Assembly (NCBI RefSeq): GCF_012999535.1
Contig: NZ_JABBWV010000002.1
Location: 124,001 to 188,000 of the forward strand
Direction: 5' to 3'
DNA: 64,000 nucleotides
Source: Microbispora sp. H11081
Lineage (GTDB): Bacteria; Actinomycetota; Actinomycetes; Streptosporangiales; Streptosporangiaceae
In this document: piece after piece, positions 27,723 to 36,474 of the stretch
Layout: each line of letters starts with the position of its first letter
How positions within the stretch are numbered: the stretch's first letter is position 1
Made by a program: the position numbers and the translations under genes
Notes under the pieces: generated by a model
Told to the model about the DNA's origin: nothing
The model's database searches: none
What the model saw: only the letters and a program-made list of their open reading frames with translations

Positions 27723-29105
27723 CTAGCTGGCCTGGCTGACCGTCGACATGTTGAAGTCGGGCACGCGGACCGGCGGCATGACGGCGCGGGTGAACCAGTC
27801 GTTCCACTCGCGCGGCAGCGTCTGCTCGCTCGCCCCCACCTCGGTGAGGCGGCCGAGCAGGTCGACCGGCGACTCGTTGAACCGGAAGTTGTTGACCTCG
27901 CCCACGACCTCGCCGTTCTCGACGAGGTAGACGCCGTCCCTGGTCAGCCCGGTCAGGAGCAGCGACTGCGGGTCGACCTCCCTGATGTACCACAGGCAGG
28001 TCAGCAGCAGGCCCCGCTCGGTCGAGGCGATCATCTCCTCCAGCGAGCGGCCGCCCTCGGGCCCCGTCATGATCAGGTTGTCGATCTGCGGGGTGGCGGC
28101 GAGGCCGGTCAGCTCGGCCGAGTGCCGGGTCTGGACGAGATTGGCCAGGGTGCCGTCGCTGACCCACTCGGTGCGGGCCAGGGGGAGGCCGTTGTCGAAG
28201 ACCGACTGGTCCCGGCTGGAGGAGTGGGCGACGACGAACGGCGGGCACTCGACGCCGGGCCGCGCCGGGTCGCTGTGGAGCGAGATCGGCAGCGGCGAGA
28301 GCCGCTCGCCCACCCGGGTGCCGCCGCCGGGCCGTGAGAACACCGTGCGGCCGTCGGCGGCGTCCCGCGCGCCCGCCGACCAGTACAGGTAGATCAGCAG
28401 GTCGGACACCGCGGTCGCGGGCAGGAGCGTCTCGTAGCGGCCGGGCTCCAGGCTGATCCGCCGCTTGCCCCAGGTGAGGCGCCGGGCGAGCGTCTCGTCC
28501 AGGGCGGCCACGTCCACGTCGGAGAAGTCGCGGGTGGCCACGCCCGTCCACGCGGAGCTCGACAGGTCGGCCGACTTGGCGTTCAGTTCGAGCCGTCCGG
28601 TCGGCTGGTCGTGGCGCAGCCGCAGGCCGGTGGACGACCCGACGAACGTCGAGGTCACGATGTGCTCGGCGAAGCCGTACAGCCTGCGGCCCGAGGCGTC
28701 GGCGGCGGCGAACGCCTCGCCGAGCGCGGGGGCGAAGTCCCGGAACACGTCGATCGAGGTGGGCTCCACCGGGCGCGCCCAGCTCTCGCCCACGGCGCCC
28801 TCCACCAGCGGCCTGGCGTCCTCCGACGGCCGGGCCTCCCGCGCGGCGCGGTCGGCCGCGGCCACCACGTCGGCGAGCTGGTCGGCGCGTACGGCGGAGC
28901 GCGAGACGACCCCCACACCGGCGCCCACGACGGAGATCACGGTGAGCCGGGACGAGCGCGCGACCCCGTTGGTGGTCAGCGTGTTGCCGGCGAAGCGCAG
29001 GTTGGCGGTCGAGCCCTCGTCCGCGATCACGACGCAGCCGTCGGCCTCGCTCAGCGCGAGCGCCCGCTCCACCGTCTCCTGCGGTGTGATAACCCCGTCG
29101 CTCAC
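27723..29105 (-). CDS. TldD/PmbA-family protein, PmbA (TldE)-like subunit
   Basis: A 460-residue member of the TldD/PmbA modulator-of-gyrase family. It lacks the HExxxH zinc motif that its partner has, as expected of the non-catalytic TldE/PmbA subunit. Conserved segments include GFAEHIVTSTFVGSSTGLR and GLTRDGVYLVENGEVVG. In other bacteria the heterodimer is a protease that degrades unfolded peptides and matures some modified peptides. The GTG start overlaps the tldD stop by four bases, giving coupled translation. Confidence 0.9.
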   Translation of the reverse strand: MSDGVITPQETVERALALSEADGCVVIADEGSTANLRFAGNTLTTNGVARSSRLTVISVVGAGVGVVSRSAVRADQLADVVAAADRAAREARPSEDARPLVEGAVGESWARPVEPTSIDVFRDFAPALGEAFAAADASGRRLYGFAEHIVTSTFVGSSTGLRLRHDQPTGRLELNAKSADLSSSAWTGVATRDFSDVDVAALDETLARRLTWGKRRISLEPGRYETLLPATAVSDLLIYLYWSAGARDAADGRTVFSRPGGGTRVGERLSPLPISLHSDPARPGVECPPFVVAHSSSRDQSVFDNGLPLARTEWVSDGTLANLVQTRHSAELTGLAATPQIDNLIMTGPEGGRSLEEMIASTERGLLLTCLWYIREVDPQSLLLTGLTRDGVYLVENGEVVGEVNNFRFNESPVDLLGRLTEVGASEQTLPREWNDWFTRAVMPPVRVPDFNMSTVSQAS

Positions 29106-30595
29106 TTGCCACCCTCCTGGACGGTGTTGAGGATCCGTACGCCGCGGAACAGCGCGGCGGGGGCGCCGTGGCTGACCGGCGCCACCTGGCCGGGCTGGCC
29201 CTTGCCGCAGTTGAAGGCACCGCCGAGCACGTACGTCTGCGGCCCGCCGACGGCCTCCATCGAGCGCCAGAAGTCGGTGGTGGTCGCCTGGTAGGCCACG
29301 TCGCGCAGCTGTCCGGCCAGCCGGCCGTTCTCGATCTTGTAAAATCGCTGCGCCGTAAACTGGAAGTTGTAGCGCTGCATGTCGATCGACCAGCTCTTGT
29401 CGCCGACGACGTAGATCCCCCGTTCGATCCGGGAGACGAGCTCGTCGGTGGAGGGGCCGTCCGCGGCCGGCTGGAGCGACACGTTGGCCATCCGCTGCAT
29501 CGGGACGTGCCCGGGGGAGTCGGCGAACGCGCAGCCGTTCGACCGGCCGAGCCCCTTGAGCAGCGCCATCCGCCGGTCGAGCTGGTAGCCGGCCAGCATG
29601 CCCTCGCGGACGATGTCGAACGACTGGCCCGCCACGCCCTCGTCGTCCCAGCCGACGGTGGCCAGGCCGTGCTCGACCGTGCGGTCGCCCGTGACGTTCA
29701 TCACGGGAGAGCCGTAGCGCAGGCTGCCGAGCTGGTCGAAGGTGGCGAACGAGGTGCCGGCGTACGCCGCCTCGTAGCCGAGCGCCCGGTCCAGCTCGGT
29801 CGCGTGGCCGATCGACTCGTGGATCGTGAGCCACAGGTTCGACGGGTCGATCACGAGGTCGTACTGCCCGGCCTCGACCGAGGGCGCCTTGAGCTTCTCG
29901 TCGAGCAGGTCGGGGATCTCGGCGATCTCGGCGGGGAAGTCCCAGCCGGTGCCGGTGAGGTACTCGTACCCGCGGCCGGCCGGCGGTGCGAGCGTGCGCA
30001 TGTCGTCGAACCGGTCGCCGTCGGCCCGCATCGCCGTCAGCACGGGGTGCAGCCGCACCCGCTGCTGCGTGGTCACCGTGCCGGCCGTGTCGGCGTAGAA
30101 CTTCTGCTCCTTGACCTGCATGAGCGAGGCCGAGACGTGGTCGACCCTGCCGAGCAGGCCGGACGACCACTCGGCGAGCAGCGCCGCCTTGTCCGGCAGG
30201 GGCACCTCGAAGGGGTCCACCTCGTAGGACGACACCCAGGTCACGTCGTCGTACACCGGCTCGGGGGCGAGCTCCACCGGCTCGCGGTTGATGGGCGCGC
30301 TGACCGCCGCCACCCGCACGGCCTCCTCCGCCGCCCTGGCCGCCGCCTCCGGGGTCAGCTCGATCCCCGACGCGAAGCCCCAGGTGCCGTCCTTGATGAC
30401 TCGTACGGCGAAGCCGAGGTCGTCGGCGTCCGATGAGCCTTCGAGCCGGGCGTCGAACAGGCGCAGCGTCTCGGCGCGCACGCGTTCGAGCCGGAAGGAG
30501 GCGTGCTCGGCTCCCAGGTCACGGGCGCGCTGCAGGGCCGCGTCCGCCAGCCGCCGCAGCGGCAGGGCGAGGAAGTCGGGGTCGATCTGGCGCAT
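29102..30595 (-). CDS. tldD: Metalloprotease TldD
   Basis: A 497-residue zinc protease subunit. HESIGHATELD (about residues 257-267) contains HExxxH, the metal-binding and catalytic motif. The C-terminus carries the family segments GKGQPGQVAPVSHG and FRGVRILNTV. The ATG at 30595 is preferred over GTG 30601 because a TAGGAT -10 element ends 7 nt upstream, as in other leaderless genes here. It is divergent from fabG with only 76 bp between starts. Partner of the PmbA-like gene downstream. Confidence 0.92.
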   Translation of the reverse strand: MRQIDPDFLALPLRRLADAALQRARDLGAEHASFRLERVRAETLRLFDARLEGSSDADDLGFAVRVIKDGTWGFASGIELTPEAAARAAEEAVRVAAVSAPINREPVELAPEPVYDDVTWVSSYEVDPFEVPLPDKAALLAEWSSGLLGRVDHVSASLMQVKEQKFYADTAGTVTTQQRVRLHPVLTAMRADGDRFDDMRTLAPPAGRGYEYLTGTGWDFPAEIAEIPDLLDEKLKAPSVEAGQYDLVIDPSNLWLTIHESIGHATELDRALGYEAAYAGTSFATFDQLGSLRYGSPVMNVTGDRTVEHGLATVGWDDEGVAGQSFDIVREGMLAGYQLDRRMALLKGLGRSNGCAFADSPGHVPMQRMANVSLQPAADGPSTDELVSRIERGIYVVGDKSWSIDMQRYNFQFTAQRFYKIENGRLAGQLRDVAYQATTTDFWRSMEAVGGPQTYVLGGAFNCGKGQPGQVAPVSHGAPAALFRGVRILNTVQEGGK

Positions 30596-30602
30596 GTCCA
30601 CG

Positions 30603-30608
30603 ATCCTA
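30603..30608 (-). promoter_or_regulatory. -10 element for leaderless tldD transcript
   Basis: TAGGAT on the minus strand, 7 nt before the ATG at 30595. Confidence 0.5.
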
Positions 30609-30658
30609 ACCCTGTGATCTTGTGCCCAGCGGACAAGTGGCTACCCCCAAGTAGCCGA

Positions 30659-30664
30659 TACCGT
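30659..30664 (+). promoter_or_regulatory. -10 element for leaderless fabG transcript
   Basis: TACCGT, 7 nt before the fabG ATG at 30672. Confidence 0.5.
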
Positions 30665-30671
30665 CGGTCGC

Positions 30672-31376
30672 ATGGTTCGCTCTGTACTCGTCACCGGCGG
30701 AAACCGCGGCATCGGTCTCGCCATCGCCCGTGAGCTGTCCGCCGCGGGGGACGCCGTCGCCATCACCTACCGTTCCGGCGAGCCGCCGGAGGGGTTGTTC
30801 GGGGTTCGCTGCGATGTGACGAGCTCCGCCGACGTCGACCAGGCGTTCGAGAAGGCCGAGGCCGAGCATGGTCCGGTGGAGGTGGTCATCGCCAACGCGG
30901 GGATCACCAAGGACACGCTGCTGCCGATGATGAAGGAGGAGACCTTCACCGACGTCATCGACACGAACCTGACCGGCGCGTACCGCGTCGCCAAGCGGGC
31001 CGTACGGCCGATGCTGCGGCTGCGGCGCGGGCGCATCATCCTGATCTCCTCCGTCGTCGGCCTGTCCGGCTCGGCGGGCCAGACCAACTACGCCGCCTCC
31101 AAGGCGGGCCTGGTCGGCTTCGGCCGGTCGCTGGCCCGCGAGCTCGGCTCGCGCGGCATCACGGTCAACGTGGTCGCGCCGGGATTCGTGGAGACCGACA
31201 TGACCGCGGTGCTCGACGAGGCGCAGCAGGAGCAGATCCGCAAGAGCATCCCGCTGGGGCGGCAGGCGCAGGCGGAGGAGGTCGCCAGGGTCGTCAGGTT
31301 CCTGGCGAGCGACGACGCCTCCTACATCACCGGGGCGGTCATCCCCGTCGACGGCGGCCTCGGCATGGGCCACTGA
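30672..31376 (+). CDS. fabG: 3-oxoacyl-ACP reductase FabG
   Basis: A 234-residue short-chain dehydrogenase for the NADPH-dependent ketoacyl reduction of fatty acid synthase II. VTGGNRGIGLAIA is the cofactor motif, IANAGITKDTL follows, and the catalytic Ser-Tyr-Lys is in YAASKAG (about residues 140-146). It is similar in length to mycobacterial MabA and sits 24 bp before fabI in the same mabA-inhA order. The mRNA is probably leaderless. Confidence 0.93.
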   Translation: MVRSVLVTGGNRGIGLAIARELSAAGDAVAITYRSGEPPEGLFGVRCDVTSSADVDQAFEKAEAEHGPVEVVIANAGITKDTLLPMMKEETFTDVIDTNLTGAYRVAKRAVRPMLRLRRGRIILISSVVGLSGSAGQTNYAASKAGLVGFGRSLARELGSRGITVNVVAPGFVETDMTAVLDEAQQEQIRKSIPLGRQAQAEEVARVVRFLASDDASYITGAVIPVDGGLGMGH

Positions 31377-31400
31377 GCGGACGACAGACTGGAGCTGGAC

Positions 31401-32165
31401 ATGGGTTTGCTGGACGGGAAGCGACTGCTGGTCACCGGCGTCCTCACCGATTCGTCGATCGCCTTCAACGTCGCGAAGCTCGCCCAGGAGGAGGGCGCCA
31501 GCGTCGTGCTGACCGGCTACGGCCGCCTCAGCCTGGTCGAGCGGATCGCCAAGCGGCTGCCCGAGCCGCCGCCGGTGGTCGAGCTCGACGTGCAGGACAC
31601 CGACCACCTCGACACCCTCGCCGACCGTGTCGGCGCGCATGTCGACGGGCTTGACGGAGTCGTCCACTCGATCGGGTTCGCCCCGCAGTCGTGCCTTGGC
31701 GGCAACTTCCTCAACACCTCGTGGGAGGACGTCGCGACGGCGGTGCACGTCTCGACGTTCTCGTTCAAGTCGCTCGCCGTCGCCTGCCTGCCGCTGATGA
31801 AGGAGGGCGGCTCGGTCGTCGGGCTCGACTTCGACGCGAGCAAGGCGTGGCCCGTGTACGACTGGATGGGCGTGGCGAAGGCCGGGCTCGAGTCCTGCTC
31901 GCGCTACCTCGCCAGGGACCTCGGCAAGCACGGCATCCGGGTCAACCTCGTCGCCGCGGGTCCGCTGCGCACGATGGCGGCCAAGAGCATCCCCGGGTTC
32001 CAGGAGTTCGAGGAGTCGTGGCCGGAGCGCGCGCCGCTCGGCTGGGACCTGACCGACACCGCGCCCGCCGCGAAGGCGTGCGTCGCGTTGCTGTCGGACT
32101 GGTTCCCCGCCACCACCGGTGAGATCGTGCACGTCGACGGCGGCGTGCACGCGATGGGCGCCTGA
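31401..32165 (+). CDS. fabI: Enoyl-ACP reductase FabI (InhA-type)
   Basis: A 254-residue NADH-dependent enoyl reductase, the last step of each fatty acid elongation cycle. LVTGVLTDSSIAFNVAK at the N-terminus, VHSIGFAP (about residues 91-98) and the catalytic YDWMGVAK (Tyr then Lys seven residues later) match InhA. It follows fabG, forming a FAS-II reductase pair. The stop codon is in the loop of a short GC hairpin that probably ends the transcript. Confidence 0.94.
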   Translation: MGLLDGKRLLVTGVLTDSSIAFNVAKLAQEEGASVVLTGYGRLSLVERIAKRLPEPPPVVELDVQDTDHLDTLADRVGAHVDGLDGVVHSIGFAPQSCLGGNFLNTSWEDVATAVHVSTFSFKSLAVACLPLMKEGGSVVGLDFDASKAWPVYDWMGVAKAGLESCSRYLARDLGKHGIRVNLVAAGPLRTMAAKSIPGFQEFEESWPERAPLGWDLTDTAPAAKACVALLSDWFPATTGEIVHVDGGVHAMGA

Positions 32166-32173
32166 CGGCGCCC
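32156..32173 (+). terminator. Hairpin terminator overlapping fabI stop
   Basis: GGGCGCC/GGCGCCC stem with the TGAC stop region as loop. Confidence 0.5.
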
Positions 32174-32203
32174 GTCGCGGGCGGCATCCGGACCGGCCGG
32201 TGT

Positions 32204-33193
32204 TCAGGCGAGCCGGTGCCGCCCCGACCTGCCGGGCAGCCGCAGGCCGCCCTCGAGCGGGATCGACTCGCGCGGCTCCTGCTGCCCGCCGCGCGCCCGC
32301 CGCGCCGAGACCACGCGGGTGGCGAGCAGCGCGGACAGCAGCAGCGCGGCGGTGAGGGCCGTCCCCGCCGCGTCGCTGGACCGGGAGGCGCGCGTGTGCG
32401 CCGCCCCGGAGCCGTTGCGCCACTCTCGTAGCTCGCGCAGTTCCGGCAGCTTCTGCCCGGGCCACAGGAGGGGGATCAGGCCGTCCTCGTCTGGGTCCAC
32501 CGTGGACCGGTGGCGCGGCTGCGGCGCGTCCTCCCGCGCCGAGACGAGACGCGGCCGGTACGGCTCCCGCCGAAGGGCGCCGTCGGGTGTCATTGACGTC
32601 TTCCTGGCCGGCTTCTTGCCGGCCGCGGGTGCGTCGCCCGCCTTGTCCTTGTCCTCGCCGCTCTCGCGCTGTACCTGGGACGCGCACTTCTCGCCCGCGA
32701 CCAGTGGCAGGCAGGTGCCCTGGACGGCGCGGGTGAGCCCGTCGGTGAGCTTCCGCACGCTCGGGACGGGGCTCTGCGTGACGGCCGGCTTGCCCGTGAC
32801 CGCCTCCGTCGCCGTGCCCGCGGCTCCGCTCGCCGCGCCGACCGCGGTGTCCACGCCTCCGGTCAGCGTCTGCCCGGCCTTGTCGACCGTCTTGCCGACG
32901 TCGTGGACCGCGGTGCCCGCGGCCCCCGTGGTCGTCTCCAGCGTGTCGTCCACGACCTTGGTGACCGGCTCCGTCAGTCCGCCGGTGGCCTTGTCCGCGA
33001 CGTCGGTCACGCCGTCCGTCACCTGGCCCACGCCGCCGACCAGGGAGCAGACGCCGCCGGTGATGCCCGAGAGCAGCCCGTCGCCTCCCGTGCAGTCGAG
33101 CGCCTGGGCCGGGGATGCGCCGAGAGGGACTCCGGCCAGTGCGATCGCGAGAGCCCCGCCGGAGATCGCGCAGGCCTTGCCTACGATCCCCAT
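32204..33193 (-). CDS. Secreted or membrane-anchored Thr/Val/Gly-rich protein, unknown
   Basis: A 329-residue exported protein with a signal peptide (residues 1-31, ending ASPAQA) and a low-complexity central region of repeated TDGVTDVADKATGGLTEPV-like segments (about 50-145). Four cysteines lie in DCTGGDG, GGVCSL, GTCLPL and EKCASQ. The second half is basic and Pro-rich, and one hydrophobic helix (AGTALTAALLLSALLATRV, about 275-293) precedes a basic tail, giving a C-terminal membrane anchor. It is reminiscent of actinomycete surface proteins but no domain is recognised. AAGGGGAC precedes the ATG. Confidence 0.7.
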   Translation of the reverse strand: MGIVGKACAISGGALAIALAGVPLGASPAQALDCTGGDGLLSGITGGVCSLVGGVGQVTDGVTDVADKATGGLTEPVTKVVDDTLETTTGAAGTAVHDVGKTVDKAGQTLTGGVDTAVGAASGAAGTATEAVTGKPAVTQSPVPSVRKLTDGLTRAVQGTCLPLVAGEKCASQVQRESGEDKDKAGDAPAAGKKPARKTSMTPDGALRREPYRPRLVSAREDAPQPRHRSTVDPDEDGLIPLLWPGQKLPELRELREWRNGSGAAHTRASRSSDAAGTALTAALLLSALLATRVVSARRARGGQQEPRESIPLEGGLRLPGRSGRHRLA

Positions 33194-33344
33194 GTGTCCC
33201 CTTCCGCAGTCTCTGGTTCATCCCCCGACATACCCGCCACTCTTCGCCAGAGCGCGGGGTTATGCAGCAGAAAGTTGCAGTTCGGTATCGATGTGTGATA
33301 CGTGAGGACGATTCTCGTTCGCCCGGCGCGCGGCGCCGCGGCGC

Positions 33345-34283
33345 TCACGGGTCGGAGACGTCGTCCAGAGCCTCGCGGATCTCCCATGGCAGTGTCAGCT
33401 TCTCGGCCTGTAACACGCCGAGGAGCTGGGCGTGGGTGCGCGCGCCGACGATCGCCGACGACACGCCCGGGCGGTCGCGCACCCAGGCGAGCGCCACCGC
33501 GAGCGGCGACACGCCGAGACCCTCCGCCGCCGTGGTCACCGACTCCACGATGCTGCGGCACCGCTCGTCCAGGTAGGGCCGGACGAACTCGGCGAGGTGC
33601 GGGGTGGCGGCGCGGGAGTCGGCCGGGATCCCGGTGCGGTACTTGCCGGTCAGCACGCCGCGTCCCAGCGGCGACCAGGCGAGGACCCCGGCGCCGACGT
33701 GCGCCGCGGCCGGGAGCAGTTCCTCCTCGGCGTCCCTGGCCAGCAGGGAGTACTCCGCCTGCGCCGCGACGATCGGGGCCCGCGAGTCGCCGCACCGCTG
33801 CCGGGTGGCGGCGGCCGCGAGCTGCCAGCCGGCGTAGTTGCACACGCCCGCGTAGGCCGTACGGCCGGTGGAGACGGCGAAGTCGACGGCGGCGAGCGTC
33901 TCCTCCAGCGGCACCCGGGGGTCGAACGCGTGGAGCTGCCACAGGTCGACCTCGTCCAGCCCGAGCCGGCCCAGGGAGGCGTCCAGCGCCTGGATGAGAT
34001 GGCGGCGGGAGGCGTCCCGCTCCCCGCCGGGGGTGAGCACCGCCTTGGTGGCGATCACCAGCTCCGCGCGGGGCACCACGTCGCGGACGAGCCGGCCGAT
34101 CAGGCGCTCGGCGTCGCCGCCGCCGTACACGTCCGCGGTGTCGATCAGCGTGCCGCCCGCCTCGGCGAAGGCGGTGAGCTGCGCCGTCGCCTCCTCGGCG
34201 GAGGTGTCCCTGGCCCAGGTCATCGTGCCGAGCCCGATCCTGGACACCGACAGGCCGCTGCGCCCGACTAGTCGCTGATCCAT
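33345..34283 (-). CDS. Aldo/keto reductase
   Basis: A 312-residue NADPH-dependent TIM-barrel reductase. It has LGTMTW and IDTADVYGGGDAERLIG (catalytic Asp and Tyr, about residues 48-65), VIATKAVL with the catalytic Lys, and a C-terminal cofactor region (SPLAVALAWVRDRPGVSSAIVGA). The substrate is unknown; most relatives act on aldehydes or sugar-derived ketones. The ATG is 9 nt after a minus-strand TAGTCT, so the transcript is leaderless, and it shares a symmetrical divergent promoter with uppP only 35 bp away. Confidence 0.92.
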   Translation of the reverse strand: MDQRLVGRSGLSVSRIGLGTMTWARDTSAEEATAQLTAFAEAGGTLIDTADVYGGGDAERLIGRLVRDVVPRAELVIATKAVLTPGGERDASRRHLIQALDASLGRLGLDEVDLWQLHAFDPRVPLEETLAAVDFAVSTGRTAYAGVCNYAGWQLAAAATRQRCGDSRAPIVAAQAEYSLLARDAEEELLPAAAHVGAGVLAWSPLGRGVLTGKYRTGIPADSRAATPHLAEFVRPYLDERCRSIVESVTTAAEGLGVSPLAVALAWVRDRPGVSSAIVGARTHAQLLGVLQAEKLTLPWEIREALDDVSDP

Positions 34284-34318
34284 GGTTCGGACAGACTAGC
34301 CGATAGGCTGTCCGCACC
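34284..34318. promoter_or_regulatory. Symmetric divergent leaderless promoter with inverted repeat
   Basis: A 35-bp gap with mirrored -10 elements, TAGTCT (34298-34293, minus) and TAGGCT (34304-34309, plus), each 9 nt from its ATG. A perfect inverted repeat CGGACAG (34288-34294) / CTGTCCG (34308-34314) covers both transcription starts and could be one operator for both genes. Confidence 0.6.
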
Positions 34319-35137
34319 ATGGACGTACTACAGGCGATCGTGCTCGGGCTCGTGCAGGGGCTCACCGAGTTCCTGCCAATCTCCAGCTCGGCCCACCTGC
34401 TGATCGTGCCCAAGCTGGCCGGATGGGGCGATCCCGGCGCCGCGTTCACCGCGGTGATCCAGCTCGGCACCATGCTCGCGGTGCTCATCTACTTCTGGCG
34501 GGACATCGTCCGCATCTCCTGGACCTGGCTGCGCAGCCTGTGGACGCCGGAGCTGCGGGGCGACCTCGACGCGCGCATGGGGTGGTACATCGGCCTGGGC
34601 ACGATCCCGATCGGCGTCGCGGGACTGCTGTTCAAGGACGCGATCGAGGGCCCGGCCCGCAACCTGTGGCTGAACGCGGCCATGCTCATCGTCTTCGGCC
34701 TGCTGCTGCTCGCGGCCGACCAGATGGGCCGCAAGAAGAAGGAGGTCGCCGACCTCACCATGCGCGACGGCCTGATCATCGGCGCGTGGCAGATGCTGCC
34801 GCTGATCCCCGGCGCGTCCCGCTCGGGCTCCACGATGACCGGCGCCATGTTCCTCGGGTACACGCGCGAGGCGGCCGCCCGCTACTCCTTCCTGCTGTCG
34901 ATCCCGGCGGTGATCCTGTCGGGGCTGTTCGAGCTGCGGCACGTCGGCGACGGCGGCGGCCCGCCGGTGGCGGCCACCGTGGTCGCGACCCTCGTGTCGT
35001 TCGTCGTCGGGTACGCCTCCATCGCCTGGCTGCTGCGTTACGTCGCGCGCCACTCGACCATCGTCTTCGTCGTCTACCGGGTGTTCGCCGGAACGTTCCT
35101 CCTCACGCTGCTGTCCCTCGGAGTGGTGCAGTCATGA
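34319..35137 (+). CDS. uppP: Undecaprenyl-diphosphatase UppP (BacA)
   Basis: A 272-residue membrane phosphatase that regenerates the undecaprenyl-phosphate carrier for cell wall and polysaccharide synthesis. The two signature regions are GLTEFLPISSSAHL (about residues 14-27) and PGASRSGSTMTGA (about 164-176). About eight membrane helices are present. The ATG is 9 nt after TAGGCT. Its stop overlaps the following gene (ATGA), so the histidine phosphatase is translated in the same unit. Confidence 0.95.
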   Translation: MDVLQAIVLGLVQGLTEFLPISSSAHLLIVPKLAGWGDPGAAFTAVIQLGTMLAVLIYFWRDIVRISWTWLRSLWTPELRGDLDARMGWYIGLGTIPIGVAGLLFKDAIEGPARNLWLNAAMLIVFGLLLLAADQMGRKKKEVADLTMRDGLIIGAWQMLPLIPGASRSGSTMTGAMFLGYTREAAARYSFLLSIPAVILSGLFELRHVGDGGGPPVAATVVATLVSFVVGYASIAWLLRYVARHSTIVFVVYRVFAGTFLLTLLSLGVVQS

Positions 35138-35835
35138 CGACCGTATTGTTCGTACGGCACGGCCTCACCGCGATGACCGGCCCGGTGCTGGCCGGCTGGA
35201 CCCCGGGCGTCCATCTCGACGAGCGCGGCAGGGAGCAGGCGAGCGCGGTGGCCGGGCGGCTCGCGCCCCTGGAGCTCGACGCCATCGTGTCCAGCCCGCT
35301 GGAGCGGTGCGTGGAGACCGCCGCCGCCATCGCGCAGGGCCGCCCTCTGTCGGTGCAGACCGACGACAGGTTCGGTGAGTGCGGCTACGGCGAGTGGACC
35401 GGCCGGCCGCTGAAGGAGCTGGCCGAGGAGCCGCTGTGGCGGGTCGTGCAGGCACATCCGAGCGCGGCGGTGTTCCCCGGCGGCGAGGCCATGGCCGAGG
35501 TGCAGAACAGGGCCGTGCGGGCCGTGCGCGACTGGAACGAGCGGCTCGGCGAGAAGGCCACCTACGTGGTCTGCAGCCACGGCGACGTGATCAAGGCGAT
35601 CGTGGCCGACGCGCTCGGCCTCCATCTGGACCAGTTCCAGCGGGTGACGGCCGACCCCGCCTCCGTCACGGTGATCCGCTACACCCCCCTGCGTCCCTTC
35701 CTGCTCAGGGCCAACGACGTGGGCGGCGGGATCGCCAACCTGTTGCCGCCGCCGGAGGTGTCGGAGGGCGGGAACGGGGGAGAAACAAGCACCGGAAGCG
35801 ACGCCGCCGTCGGCGGCGGAGCCGGGACCACATAA
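35134..35835 (+). CDS. Histidine phosphatase family protein (MSMEG_4193-type phosphomutase)
   Basis: A 233-residue cytoplasmic protein of the phosphoglycerate-mutase-like histidine phosphatase superfamily. LFVRHGLT holds the phosphorylated histidine (residue 9), SSPLERCVETA and ECGYGEWTG follow, and VVCSHGD (about 149) has the second catalytic histidine. The C-terminal 25 residues are Gly/Thr-rich and disordered. It is coupled to uppP and followed by DUF3090, an arrangement common in actinomycetes. The substrate is not known. Confidence 0.88.
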   Translation: MTTVLFVRHGLTAMTGPVLAGWTPGVHLDERGREQASAVAGRLAPLELDAIVSSPLERCVETAAAIAQGRPLSVQTDDRFGECGYGEWTGRPLKELAEEPLWRVVQAHPSAAVFPGGEAMAEVQNRAVRAVRDWNERLGEKATYVVCSHGDVIKAIVADALGLHLDQFQRVTADPASVTVIRYTPLRPFLLRANDVGGGIANLLPPPEVSEGGNGGETSTGSDAAVGGGAGTT

Positions 35836-35838
35836 GGT
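35833..35838 (+). promoter_or_regulatory. -10 element for leaderless DUF3090 transcript
   Basis: TAAGGT overlapping the stop of the previous gene, 6 nt before the ATG at 35845. Confidence 0.45.
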
Positions 35839-35844
35839 CGGGCT

Positions 35845-36417
35845 ATGCCGGTCTTCGACTACGATCCGCCTGACAGGTTCGTGGCCGGTGCCGTGGGGCA
35901 ACCGGGCGCACGAGCCTTCTTCCTGCAGGCACGCGGCCAGGGCAGGATCACCACGGTGGCGCTCGAGAAGTTCCAGGTCGCCGTGCTGGCCGACCGTCTC
36001 GACGAGCTGCTCGACGAGGTGCTGCGGCGAAGCGGGGGACGCGCGCCCGTCCCGGCCATGGCCCCCGCGGAACTGGCCGACGAGGGCCCCCTCGACCTGC
36101 CGATCGACGAGGACTTCCGCGTGGGGACGATGGCGCTCGCCTGGGATCCGGAAACGGCGCAGGTGATCATCGAGGCGCAGGAGGCCACGGAGGACGACGA
36201 GGAGGAGGACGAGCCGCCGCTGGACGACGGCCGGCCCGAGCCCGCCGTGCTCAGGGTGCGGATCAGCGCCGCCGCCGCCCGCGCGTTCAGCCGCCGGGCG
36301 CTCGACGTGGTGGCCGCGGGCCGCCCGCCGTGCCCGCTGTGCGGCAGGCCGCTCGATCCCGAGGGGCACATCTGCGTCCGCCTCAACGGTCATCATCCCG
36401 GGGTGTTCTCGGCATGA
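35845..36417 (+). CDS. DUF3090 family protein
   Basis: A 190-residue soluble protein conserved in Actinobacteria. It starts MPVFDYDPPDRFVAGAVGQPG and ends with a CPLCGRPLDPEGHICVRLNG segment in which two Cys-x2-Cys/His pairs could bind zinc. A strongly acidic loop (TEDDEEEDEP) lies around residue 115. Function is unknown. Its place between the histidine phosphatase and the SCO1664-family gene is conserved gene order in this phylum. Confidence 0.9.
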   Translation: MPVFDYDPPDRFVAGAVGQPGARAFFLQARGQGRITTVALEKFQVAVLADRLDELLDEVLRRSGGRAPVPAMAPAELADEGPLDLPIDEDFRVGTMALAWDPETAQVIIEAQEATEDDEEEDEPPLDDGRPEPAVLRVRISAAAARAFSRRALDVVAAGRPPCPLCGRPLDPEGHICVRLNGHHPGVFSA

Positions 36418-36474
36418 GGGGCACGGTGTGAGCGGGCGGAAGGGTGGCGGCACGCCGCGCGGGCGGGCGAGCGG

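Noticed and set aside
30606-33221. An 871-codon minus-strand frame over fabG, fabI and the exported protein
   Set aside because: It is antisense to two confidently identified enzymes and has no recognisable domain.
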